DNA from: Phycomyces blakesleeanus NRRL 1555(-)
Lineage: Eukaryota; Mucoromycota; Mucoromycetes; Mucorales; Phycomycetaceae
Length of the DNA stretch: 64,000 nt
Direction of reading: 5' to 3'
Assembly (NCBI RefSeq): GCF_001638985.1
Contig: NW_017265136.1
Coordinates: 1,508,726 to 1,572,725 of the forward strand
Each line of letters starts with the position of its first letter. The stretch's first letter is position 1. The notes beneath the pieces are model-generated. The model saw only the letters and a list, made by a program, of their open reading frames with translations, had not been told where the DNA came from and ran no database searches. Positions 16,208-27,517 of this stretch are shown one piece after another. A program made the position numbers and the translations under genes.

Positions 16208-18465
16208 TACCACAGTGGTTGTTGCTCAAGGAGAAAAAACAAACGACGCGCGTTGGAGAGGTTTTATATGTAGCAGAAAATTTTGCATCTGCGATTAAGG
16301 ATTACGACTGCGCTTTTTGTCAGTCATAGGTACCCACGTCAGAGCAAACGTGATATAGCTATATATTCCTTTTACTGAAGTTGTGTAACTATTCTACGGC
16401 AAAAGGGGCAGCTAATAACTCTCAATAAAATTACTACATAATACAACCTTTCAAATCGAAGTAAAGTAAAGCAAAGAAGCAATGAAGTAAAAAGAGTGAT
16501 GAAGAATTTAGTTTAGATCTGTGTAGAAATAACTCTCAAAGTGGAGTACAAGTTTCTATAACGGCGATTTGTAGGTTACTCTAAAGTGGCCTGTGCGTTT
16601 TTTGTTCAAGTACACGAAAGGGACCAAATAGCCATTAAGAAATAAACCCACATATATTCCAAAATAACATTAAGCGATAAGTATACATGTATATCATCTG
16701 AATTATAATAATACGGTAGGTGGCGGAATTTTGGATTTAAGCACGAGTTTTATTGAAATGAGACTGTACCGATAGTTGAAAGTATTAAGATGAGTTCCCA
16801 AGAGAACAAGTGCTTGCCATAAGATGTTTAGAGATTATTGCGCAGAACGTAATAAACACTTTCAAGATTTGCTCTAAGAAAGTTAGATACTAATAGTAGT
16901 CATGTACGAATACAAATGAAAGCACTTTGCAAATAAATGCTACTGAAAAGATCGAATTTTATCCTTTTATTAATGTCTAATTGGAATTGGCAATCCAGCT
17001 ATTACATACTATGTAGTAAAAATTAAATACTAGATTTTCTGTTAAGAGTATAGTAAAAAAAAAAGATAGTCTAATTATATCGTCAGTTTAGTCAAGACCA
17101 ATGTTGACTTGGTTATGAACAAGGTCGAGTAATTGACAAAGGTACTTTCGGTTCTACAACAGCAGTGGCTTGGCCCTTCGTTGATATATGCAGTTAAGGG
17201 TGTATTGGTGATTTTACTTACAAGAACTTAAACCAGTTACTCTAATAGAACTTATACTTTATAAAAAGAAATACCATACGATGATTAGATTACTTTCAAA
17301 GAAAATAAGAGATCACTTGGTATTGATATGTTTAAGAAATAAAATAGGCCTAAAAGAATAAAACATAAACTGCTTAACTTAGTTGACATAAGCTTTACAC
17401 GCAAAGGAGTATGGTAGCTGGTTAATGATATATGTCTTCCTGAGTTTGTTGCTAGAATGGTTACAAATAAACTATAGTTTTGCTATTTCAAAATTGTCAA
17501 TTTTCTTTAAATTACTGCTTTTCTATTGAGAAAAGACAAACTATTAATCTAAATTGATAGAAAAAAAAAACTTTTCTTTGTCTTTTTTTACATCTTACCA
17601 TATATAAATTATTGAATAAAGGTGATTTCAGAAATGCCTTAATCTGTTTAAAAAGCATTTGATTTTGATAATACTTGCTGAAGATTGCATTGTATATTGG
17701 GTCAGAAACTTGGTATTTCTATTATTCTGTTTGTATTCTAGTTCTCAATTACATTCAAAAGTCACTAAAAACATTCGATATACAAATCACTCTATTATTT
17801 TTGCTCCTTTTGTACAAACCAGCTCAACGTTTAAATAAAAATATTTTCTTACATAAATGTGTGGTTTATATCTTAGTTTTTTCTTAAAAAATTTGATATT
17901 AGTCATTAGTAACTCTGACCAATATTGCACCCAAGATAAAATACTTTACCTTGTTCGTAGTCCATACTGTTGTATATATGAAGATTAACAGAGAGTAGGC
18001 TTACAATTATATAACGAACTCTTTTCATGTAATTGTAACAGCTTTTACATGATAAGTGTACTATATATATATATAAGAGAAAAAATAGCTACAATTTTAC
18101 GTGAAGACCTGGCAATGATTATTTTAATATTAAAAATAAACTTATGTATAAAGTAGTTAGATCGTGAGATACCAAAAGCTCGGAATCGAAAAGTTCAATG
18201 TCTTTTACAGATCATAATTAAGGTGATGTGAACCAATTGATACAGGAGGCAAACTCATTTTTGATTCTCGATAGGGGGAACCATGGATCATGGATCTTGC
18301 TTTTGGCTGTGGTCTTGTGGATCAGGATTTTTGGCTGTATTTTCCTATAGATGCCAAACATCAGATACGATGGCCCCTTGTCTTTGTCCTAAAAATGGCA
18401 ATAAAGTGAAGAAGAAACATGTAATCCTTCACTCATACCCCAAGAGCGCGGGCCTTTTGAAATAG
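16208..18465. other. Gene-poor region with a weak kinase-like relic
   Basis: Mostly AT-rich DNA without sustained open frames. Around 17118-17200 (+) a glycine-loop-like stretch (GRVIDKGTFGST) is followed in a shifted frame by YAVK, resembling the first subdomains of a protein kinase but broken by stops. Nothing else is supported. Confidence 0.35.
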
Positions 18466-18474
18466 TATATAAAG
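18466..18474 (+). promoter_or_regulatory. TATA box of small Ser-rich gene
   Basis: TATATAAAG lies about 134 bp before the ATG at 18600. The leader between them is strongly pyrimidine-rich, a layout shared with the bHLH gene at 58820. Confidence 0.6.
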
Positions 18475-18599
18475 GCTTGACATTCGTGCACTTCTTTTCT
18501 TTTTATTACACATTCTCTCAACCTCATCTCTTCTACCGAGCCTTCTTCCTCTTCTACCTTTGCACTCCGCGCTCAATACTACATACTTCGCACTCTACA

Positions 18600-18959
18600 A
18601 TGCAGATTCTCTCTATCCAAAAGCGTATCATCTCAAAGTGCCAGCGTCGCCAATCCTCAACTAACAATACCACAAGTCGTGCCTCCACATTCACATCATC
18701 GATGGGTCAATGCATGAAAGGCCTCGCTTCATTCAAGAAAGCCTTTAGTTGTAACAAAGTTCAAACCACAGTCGCACCTTCTTTGATTTCATCTTCATCG
18801 ACGATTTCCAATGACTCCTATCTTTCTGACCTTTCTGATGACGAGAACTTTTCTAAATCTTGCCCAGTATCTGAAAAATCCATGGCCCTGGATTCAATTA
18901 TCTTTGATCATCCTTCAGTCACAGTCCGCATTAAACCAGCTGCCTATCGCTCATCTTAA
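18600..18959 (+). CDS. Small Ser-rich hypothetical protein (119 aa)
   Basis: A single-exon frame begins at an ATG that follows a TATA box and CT-rich leader. The N-terminal third is basic (KRIISKCQRRQSS), the middle is Ser/Thr-rich with a KKAF stretch, and there is an acidic patch (SDLSDDENF) before the C-terminal RIKPAAYRSS. There is no signal peptide, membrane segment or recognised domain. Balanced codon use against an AT-rich background and the clean promoter make it a likely real gene. The open frame extends upstream of 18600, but the ATG there fits the leader best. Function is unknown. Confidence 0.65.
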   Translation: MQILSIQKRIISKCQRRQSSTNNTTSRASTFTSSMGQCMKGLASFKKAFSCNKVQTTVAPSLISSSSTISNDSYLSDLSDDENFSKSCPVSEKSMALDSIIFDHPSVTVRIKPAAYRSS

Positions 18960-20150
18960 ATCGATTTCGATTTTTATCTCAATAATCTGTATATACACCA
19001 CACTGTAAAACAAAAAATGTATAATAGTCAAACTCACAAAAAAAAAGCATTCCCTCTACCTTGTACATACAACATTATAAAGAAAGCCTATCATAGCCTA
19101 TTAAACACCCTAAAGAAACCTCGTAAAATAAAATAAAATACAATAAAAAGAGAGCTGCGAAAACTTTTTTTGTTTCAAATACCAATAAATACATATGTCT
19201 TATTGAATACCTCTTAAAACATGTCTATTATTACTATTATTTTCAATTGCCTGCATCAGTCTGTATGCTTGAGGATGGATTTTTTTTAGCTTCATAAGTC
19301 TACAGCCATCTTACATAAATTATATTTCTTTTTAAAATATAAAATATGTATGTATGTGGTGAACTCCCCTTCCTTTAACTTCTTGGCTTTGATAATAATT
19401 CTGTAAAGAAAACTTGAGCGTATGGTTTACATACATATATAATAGGAATTCATAAAAAAATTGCAAACACTGTCTTCATTACTTTTATCTCTTTCTACCT
19501 ACCAGAATGACATCCTTCGCTTGTAAAATTGAATAAAAACCAAGTTTTTGAAAGGCTGAAGATTGAATTGGTTTATGATAAAGATTTTGCTGGTTATATA
19601 CATGGTCCCTCCAAAAACTTTTGTTATTTAGAATTGTTTTTCCAGATTCCTTTATACGCACCCTTATAGCTTATTTCAATCTCTTGAAATGAAACACGGT
19701 CTTTATCATTAGGCTTAAAACCCAGAGCTCTTACACTCATAAATATATATAAACGCACAAACTTAAGTTTTCATTTAATCCAAACTATTGATCCTGGCAT
19801 TGCGCCTAAAGCCAATATTTTCAACAAAAAAAAAGAAGACAAAAAGAGCCGTGTAGTAACAATACGCAAATCATCTGGGTCTATCGCTTATTAGGGAAAT
19901 CCATGAAGTTTCAAGATAATGTGGCCTAGAGAATATTACTGTACTCTTTCAAATGTTAAGAGTGATACAGGACAAACGTGGACAGATGTTGCACATAGTC
20001 CCAAAAAATAGAGATACCTGTTAACCAAGATATAATCAGCAGAATATTCCATAATATGGATATCCACTAAAACATACCAAAACAAAACCCTTTGCTCATT
20101 GAAAGACATATTAAAGAACGATGACAATGGTTCAACTAAAGTAAAATATT
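18960..20150. other. AT-rich intergenic
   Basis: The 3' flank of the small Ser-rich gene is followed by AT-rich DNA. From about 19940 on it merges into sequence that may be the decayed 5' part of the transposase relic at 20160-20510. No supported gene. Confidence 0.5.
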
Positions 20151-20159
20151 GGAATTCAG

Positions 20160-20510
20160 AATGGAAGACAATTGTATGAAGTGGCGAATCAAGCGGGACA
20201 ATGTACAAGGCAAGCATACGCAGCCATGTGTGGCGTGTGCCTTTTGGAAAGTACAAAGCCAACTGTCTCACCCCAAAAATTCCAAAAAAAAAGAGGTGTA
20301 TCTATAGTTTGGAGATGTATCTATTCAAGAGGGGTTGGTCAACTTGTATTTATATCTGACAGCCTGGGTGATCCTAAGTACACTGGAATTTTTGAGAAAC
20401 ATATTTTACCCTTCTTGGATAGTATTCCAGCTACAAAAAAGATTAAATTTATCTTTTAAGACAACGCTCAAGCCAACAAGCCAACAAGCTAAAACTCATA
20501 AACGGGTATA
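20160..20510 (+). pseudogene. Decayed Tc1/mariner-type DDE transposase fragment
   Basis: Two frames carry adjoining pieces of a DDE transposase. One reads MKWRIKRDNVQGKHTQP near 20180; the other reads GVGQLVFIS and YTGIFEKHILPFLDSIP near 20330-20430. The frame then meets TAA at 20458-20460, directly before DNAQANKP, which resembles the second catalytic Asp region. The stop replaces what looks like a Gln codon. At least one frameshift and one stop mean it is inactive. This is a host-genome transposon relic, not a functional gene. Confidence 0.65.
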
Positions 20511-21816
20511 AGCCATGTGTTAAATCGGTCATAAAACAGCTCTGTATTTCATTCATTCGAGAAAGTTTAAAGCCTTACCAAATATAGTATCTATTCTCCC
20601 AAAAATCAGACAGCCACTCTCAGGTATATACAAGAATGAGTGCAAGAAAAGTATAATTTTATTGCCAAAGAAAAACACTTATCAAACATACTGTCTGAAT
20701 ACGCAGAATCATTTAACTGTACTAGAAAACAACAGCTTTGGATATATTCCATATTCTACAAATATTAGAGACCTTGTTGAAACCTTGTAAAACATTTTGA
20801 GGAGTTTAAATCATCCGTATAAAGAAATCTAGGTGTGAAAAACGCGAATGTTTGATAAATTTTCTCAAAAGTTTGTCAAACTTGAAAGAAATTTTTCAAA
20901 CATTGTAAAACATAATAGGCCAATCATGTTGTATTATTTTTTTGCTGCTAAACGCACGAAAAAATTAAGCTTGAAAATTTTAATAGTTGTAATTTTAACG
21001 TATGCATGTAAGAATATAAGCATCCCTTCAGTATACTTTTCTCTACTTATTTTTCTTTCATTATTTCTTTAATAAAATTAGTATTAATATTTTTGTTCTA
21101 ACATAATACCAAGAAAAAAATGACTATTATTGAATAGAAGTTAACGAATCTCTCATTAGCTTGATTATATGAAGCATTGTTCGTGAGCTTAGTACTACTC
21201 CTTTTCCGACAGGCAATGATTACCAAATGTATACTATGTTTGAGACATGATATTCCGACAGAAAATGTTTGACAGAAATTTATATTTGGTAACTCGGCAC
21301 CTAAATGTCTCTTATCGTCTCACCAAGGTCCCTATTATAGTATTATTATAACATGTTCGTTTTATTATATGGTATGTAAGAGCTATACCCTTACATGGCT
21401 TGTATATCTTTTATTGTGAATTTAAAGATAAACAGATCCAAACTTCATAACCAATGCTTTAAATGCACAAGATTTCTGTTCAAACCCTATACACAGTATA
21501 TGCAAAAAATTGAAAGTTTTTTTTTCTAAAACATTTTATTGGTATATTAATTGGTAAAGGGAAAGACTGTAATTTTAACAAAGCAAAAGAAAAGGAGGCT
21601 GTATAGGGTATGTGCTTAGAATGTGGCTAAGGAACAAAGAGGCTTTTGTAGAATATATATATATGTGTGTATGTGTGTATAAAAGAAGAGAAATAAAGAA
21701 GAGCCCAAGAAAGGCAAATGAAGAAAGAGGGACTATTTTTTTTAGAAAGAACAATAAAAATGTTGTATTCTGTACAACCCGTGTTTTGTGGCTGCCGGGT
21801 TTATGCCTCAGTGATA
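20511..21816. other. AT-rich intergenic
   Basis: No gene is supported. Short frames such as 20848-21072 (+) are A/T-driven. The 3' flank of the SNC gene occupies the right end. Confidence 0.5.
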
Positions 21817-22436
21817 TTATGCTTTTGTCTACAGAATTGGATGAGTAACAAGTGGCTTCATATATAACCTTTATATTTACCTGTGTGACAACAATGGAAG
21901 CTGTAAAATATAATGCAATTTTTAGGCTTAGTATAGTAAATATCTGATATGAGCCACTCTTACCAATTATGACACCAAGAATAATTAGGATGGTCAAGGC
22001 AATGATAATTTTCCACTTCAAGTCCTTCCACCACATCCTCTTGCGAACCTCATTTCCACTTCTACGAAAATTACTGGCGTCTTTCTCTAGTTTTTCTATT
22101 TTGTGGATCAATTGTCAGAATATATATTGCCATGTGCCTATTTTATGTACCTGTTTGTTTGGATATATCTTCTAGCTTAACGCCACGATTCTTGGCCATT
22201 TCGATATTGTCTTTCATAACATCAACTACTGCATCAACTTGTGCCTTGACCTTGTTTACTTTCTCATTTTTTTGCTGTGTTGCTGCTACAGATTGTACAT
22301 TTGGAACATAAGGATCATAAGGATCATAAGGGTCAGACCTATAGGCGCAAGGATTAGAGATAATTAGATCGATATAGAAATATATAGCACAAAAGGCATA
22401 ATATTATATAAGTAATATTTTTGCTATTATTTACAT
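21817..22436 (-). CDS. SNC1: Synaptobrevin-family R-SNARE (exocytic v-SNARE)
   Basis: Five exons give 117 aa, the same as yeast Snc1: 22436-22435, 22338-22151, 22095-21964, 21900-21881, 21828-21817. A short N-terminus with a DPYDPYDPY repeat leads into the SNARE helix (VDAVVDVMKDNIEMAKNRG, then KLEDISKQTEKLEKDASNF). The zero-layer Arg lies in the FRRSGNEVRKRMWWKDLKWK segment. One transmembrane helix (IIIALTILIILGVIIASIVV) and a short lumenal tail (TQTKA) end it. The protein drives fusion of secretory and endosomal vesicles with target membranes. The first exon contributes only the AT of the start codon; an intron (22434-22339) separates it from the G in exon 2. That start is inferred, because no other in-frame ATG lies upstream of the SNARE motif. 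It is divergent from PCF11. Confidence 0.92.
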
Positions 22437-23173
22437 TGTGTATAAAGTTAATTATAGAGAAAGAGATTAAGATATTGCATTAACAAGAAAATATTGATTT
22501 AAATATTAATTTTTTTTTTAATTTTTCAAATTTGTTTCAATATTCACATTATATTTTTTTTGTTTCAATATTTTTCACGCGACACTGGAAATTAATTGAA
22601 AAAAAAAGTACAGCGAATATGATTTGTTCCAATCACCTTTTTTTTTCAATCCAAGTCAGCCATTGCGTCACTTGTTTTCTTTTTTGAGCATTAAGAAGCC
22701 AAGATTTATCCTTTTTTAATTTTTTTCTGGTTTTCCTCTTCCTCAATTCTAGCCTGGAATCTTTCAATAAAGAAGGTAGGAATCCGACATCAAGGCGGCA
22801 CTCAAAAACAAAACAAAAAAAAGCAAAAAAGAATACAATAAAAAGAAAGAATCAAACAGAACCAACGTGCAATACATTTCTGAACAATCTCGTATACCTC
22901 AGACAAGACATTTATACAATCCCATACAAAAATAACGTCCATCTATCTATTCATCCCATCAATCCATTTACTCATCCACAAACCTGCAAATATAAAAGTC
23001 TGAAAAAATAAAAGGCCAAAAGAAAAAGACTGATTCCAATACATTTCTTCTTCATTCATCAGCTTGGGTTACTCTCTATTCAAAGACATCTCTTTGTTAC
23101 GCCCTTGTTTTTCTTTCTTTCTTTCTTTCTTTCTTCTCTTCTTCTTTAAATATTATAAAATCAATACAGCGCA
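22437..23173. promoter_or_regulatory. Divergent promoter region, SNC / PCF11
   Basis: About 740 bp separates the two divergent genes. It is rich in poly-T/poly-A runs and carries a (TTTC)n pyrimidine tract at about 23112-23140 shortly before the PCF11 start, typical of leaders in this window. No specific factor site is claimed. Confidence 0.4.
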
Positions 23174-24907
23174 ATGTCATTGCACAATATTCCCACCTTG
23201 AGTGGCATTATTCAGCAAACTCCACAACAACCAGCCAACATTGAAACCGTTCGAGGAAACTATAGGGCAGCACTCTCGGAACTCACCTTCAACTCCAAGC
23301 CTATCATCACCAATTTGACAATAATGGCCCAAGAGAATCAGTATGCTGCCAGTACAATTGTGAGAGAAATCGAACAGCAAATCAGACACGTAAGTTTGGA
23401 GACATGATGCTTTATGACTTGACTATGAGGGAGAGAGATACAAACAAGACCCAAAAATAAGGGGAAGAAGAAATACACAAAGAAAAAAAGGGGAGAAACC
23501 CCCTTTGAGGACAATTGAACTTAATGATAATAAAGATGTAAACCATCGCGATTCATTTGCTCTTGTTGTTTCTCTCCTTCGTATTCTGAATGAGGAGATG
23601 AGGTTTTTTTTTAACCTTTGATTACAGAATGCACCCGACCAGAAGTTACCTGTATTGTATTTGATCGATTCGATCTGTAAGAACGTAGGAGGGCCATTTA
23701 TCAGCCATTTCGCAAGAAATATTGGCTCAATTTATCTGGATGCCTACACTCTCACTGACCCCCAGATGCGACGCAGTTTTGAGCGCGTATTGCAAACCTG
23801 GAAAAATGGGATGCCAGCTGGAGGCCCAGTCTTTGCTCGTCATGTTATTGAGCCAATTGAGAGGGCATTGAACTACATGAGAGATAATCAGAGACAAGCC
23901 ATCCACACACCTCATCGCCATAATTTGCAGAGTGCTAGTCCTCCTCGTGCTGCTGGTCAGCCTACCCAGCCGCCACGTAACCAGCAAATTCATGTTAATC
24001 CAAATTTCGTCTCTCCCCCAAAGGTAGGTTTTGATTATATTGTTGCCGGAAAAAGAAAGAGAAACCAACTGTAAGTTGTCAACAGCAGCAACTCCAACAT
24101 AATCACCAGCAACAGCAACAACACCAACACCAACACCAACATCAGCATCAGCAGTTGCAGCAACAACTGCAGCAGCCTTCCCGTGATCCTCGTATTCGTC
24201 CCAACAATTATGGCCTTCCTTCAAGAGATCCTAGATCCTCCAAGTTCTCTACTCCTGCTCAAGTAAGAAAATTAATAGCTATAGATATATAGATATAGAT
24301 ATAAAATAACATGCAAAATAGAATAAATTAGAAAGTAATAGAACACTATAATATGAATGAACAATACATTATAATATACAATAGAGGGATAGATACAATA
24401 ATGTGTATATGATAAAATTTAAGATCTACCTTGAGATTTATGCTTTAAGATCTGATTTAAGATAGAGTGTAATAAGCTTTATAATTTATAATCCCTGCAA
24501 TTGAATAATAATAAGAATAATTATAATAAGGATGATGAATATAATGATGGTCATAATAATGAAGACAATGGTTATAAAATAATAATGATAATAATACTTT
24601 TTTTTATTGACTATTGACTATTAACAGTCTTTGCCTGTACAACAATCACCACAACAACCACAGCAGCAGCAGCAGCAGCAGCAACCACAACAACATCAAC
24701 GTCAACAGCATCAACACCATAATCAGCATCAACAACAAATTCATCAACAAATCCAGCAACAACTCCAACATCAACAACATAATCAACATAATCAACAGCA
24801 TAATCAACACCAACAGCAACATCATCATCAACAACAACAACAACAACAACACCAGCAGCAGCAACAGCAGCAACATCAGCAACAGCAGCAACAGCAGCAA
24901 CAGCAGC

Positions 24908-24953
<46 letters not shown>

Positions 24954-26656
24954 GCCAATGAACCCAAGTAGTATCTTACCTGCTCTTCAAGCACTTTTGG
25001 CACCACAACAAGCTGTTACCAATAATGATCATCTGTCTCAGCTACTTGGACAAGTAAATATTTTGTATAAAAGTTAAAAAGAAAAAGAAAAAAAAGTGAT
25101 TTAGTAAGACTGAGCATAGATTCAGGCAATTCTTCCTACGCTGGCGTCTTCACAAGCAGCGCCTATTCAGCAGTACATGTCTCAGGTTCTTGCTGCTACT
25201 CCACAAACTGCTTTTGTACCTCCAGTCCCACAGCCTATTCGTTTATCTCATCCTCCTCCTAAGCCAGCTCCAGTTAATACAGGTGATTTGTTAAAAAACC
25301 TTGCTTCAATGGGTTTCCTAGGTAACCCTACCAATGGAATTGCAACGCCTTCTTCTACACCTGAGAGAATAGCAGACAAAAGTCAAGATGTGTTTGGACC
25401 CTTCAGTTTTGACAGCAAAGATTTGCAAATGTGTGTATTGGAATTTAGTGTCTATAATTTAATTTCTAAGTCATTTTTGCTCACCCCAACCTTCCTATTT
25501 TGTCGTTCCTTACACCATCTTCAACCTACAAAAATCAATTTATACTTTAGACCAAGAGCAGGTGCAGTAGAGTTATTGTATTCAAACTTACCTTTGCAAT
25601 GCAAGCAATGCGGTTTCCGTTACCCAAAAACAGACGAGGGCCAAGCCAAGATGGATGCCCATCTTGATTCTCATTTCAGACAGAATCGTCGCATGAAGGA
25701 ACGTGTCAAGCGAGGATTGTCACGATCTTGGTTTGTAACTGAATCAGAATGGATCAGTGGTGCAGGTGGCGAAGTAACTAGTCAACAAGGTAAGCTTGAT
25801 CATCTTACCTGACTAATGGAGGCATGCTAATTTTTTGTTTGTTTGTTTTGTTTATTTCCACTTTTGATTTTTTCTTCTAATTTTTATTACTACTACTATT
25901 ATTATTATTGTTTCGTCTCTTTCTTTTTCCTTCTTTTGGTTTTCAGCCCCAGCTTTCTTGAATGATCAGAGTAGTGGTCATCTTAATAATAATGAAAAGA
26001 GTAGTGGTGTACATGGAAGTACAGAAGATGCAAATATGGCTGAGGATCACAAGGTAGTGATGCCCAATGATGGACGAAAGCCTTGTCCTATTTGTGGTGA
26101 ACGTTTTATAGACTTTTGGAATGATGAGGAGGAGGAGTGGATGTACAAGAATGCCGTTCTGGTAGAAAATACGGTAAATACTCTTAATATAATCATCATC
26201 TCCATCGTAATCATAATCACAGGGGTAGCAGTAGCAGTAGCAGTAGCAGTAACAGTAGTAACAGCGCTAGTAATAATAAGGATATCAAGAATACGAATAA
26301 GAATACGAAGAAGAGCAAGAGCAAGAACAAAAATAAGAATAAGAATAGTAGAAGTAGTCAAGATGACTTATGTCAGTATATTAGATATACCATGCTACAT
26401 GTCATGCAGATGCAATCAAGAGTGGAACACTGGTATTTGGAGACTCTTCTATGGACATAACCCCACAGGAGCAGGAGATTGATAATGTAAATAATATCCC
26501 GTCTTCTTTAAAGCGCAAGGCTGAAGAAGGCGATGTTGAGGTAAATAATATTAATATTAATAATTAAGGTTTTGGAGATATTGAAACAAATGCATTGATA
26601 CGATATATTTTCATTTTCTGCGTTAGATGGATCACAAGGTAGCTCGCACAAACTAG
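23174..26656 (+). CDS. PCF11: Pre-mRNA cleavage and polyadenylation factor Pcf11
   Basis: Nine exons give about 723 aa: 23174-23389, 23628-24023, 24086-24262, 24628-25053, 25126-25430, 25551-25789, 25947-26173, 26385-26540, 26627-26656. The N-terminus is a CTD-interacting domain (~1-140) with DQKLPVLYLIDSICKNVG and FISHFARNI. A SRDPR segment and a very long Gln/His tract (~215-310) follow. Two zinc modules flank the Clp1-interacting region: CKQCGFRY with a downstream HLDSH (~524), and CPICGERF with YHATCHADA (~633-675). Pcf11 binds phosphorylated RNA polymerase II CTD and acts in cleavage factor IA in 3'-end formation and termination in the nucleus. The last exon codes only nine residues. The 26174-26384 intron is partly open and Ser/Lys-codon-rich, so alternative inclusion is possible; joining around it restores the second zinc module. 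Confidence 0.93.
24658..24954 (+). repeat. CAG/CAA repeat tract in PCF11 exon 4
   Basis: A roughly 300-bp CAR-rich stretch with scattered CAT codons encodes the Gln/His-rich linker. It ends in a nearly pure run of CAA and CAG around 24835-24954. The reverse strand opens long Leu/Val frames purely because of this composition. Confidence 0.9.
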
Positions 26657-27517
26657 GTTCTAGACAGCAATAAAAGAAAAAAAAAGAAAAAAAAACAACA
26701 CAGAAAAGCCAGAGTCTTTTCTTCTTTTCCTAACTATTTCTTTTTGCGTATAATTTTACACAATCAAACAATCAAACAATCAAACAATCGCTATAAATCT
26801 CTTTATCTCTCTCTCTTTTTATATACAAATATTTCTTTTTTTTTACTGTACTTTGAATAAAAATTAGTACTCTTTTGAAACAAAACAAAACAAAACAAAA
26901 AATAGTACTGATATAATGAACAAATACATGCAAGAATATTGTTTGTTCATTCCGGTAATATTTGATCTATTTGATAGCGTATGCATATAAGTCAGCTTGA
27001 ATCAATTGATCCCTTCCTTTTTTGTAAAAAAGGGAAACCAAAACCCAACTCGTTTGCACATAACATATATAAAATATAGATGGTATCCCACAATATGTTG
27101 CAAGTATTTGATAAATACACGTCTTCATTTTGTGGGTGTAGAAATTTGTTACAGTTCAATTAACGAGAACAATAATAAAAAGATTATAATTATAATAAAT
27201 GATCGTATTACAAGATTTTATTATATAAACAGAAAAATAGTACTCTTTATCATATAATTGGCCATCAAAGTTGAAATAAGCTACGCCTAATCGGAACTTC
27301 TCTATCACCATGTTATATTATTTAAAATAAAATCTATGTGTTTGCCACACAAAAACATACATGTAATGTGTGAGAAACAAAATAGCCAAGTCTTTTTGAT
27401 TGTGACCGCTCTCCCCTCCACAACTGGGGGAAAAAAGGGTATCATCTCACGTTTAGTTCACCTTCAAGGCAACAGAATCAAGCAGACTCTCAAGAGCTGT
27501 TTTGTTGTTTGCACTTG
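26657..27517. other. Intergenic between PCF11 and WDR24
   Basis: Contains a short (CAAT/CAAA)n tandem near 26760-26790 and an AAAAC repeat near 26880. It is AT-rich and carries no supported gene. The WDR24 promoter should lie at its right end. Confidence 0.5.

Noticed and set aside
19936..20271. 111-residue minus-strand frame
   Set aside because: It overlaps the plus-strand transposase relic and has no recognisable domain.
21575..21880. C-terminal extension of the SNC protein read through to 21575
   Set aside because: A GTAAAT donor at 21880 and an acceptor at 21829 give a short TQTKA tail. The read-through adds long hydrophobic, low-complexity residues unlike any v-SNARE.
24611..25006. Long minus-strand Val/Ala- and Leu-rich frames
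   Set aside because: They are shadows of the CAG/CAA tract of PCF11 exon 4, with no protein character of their own.
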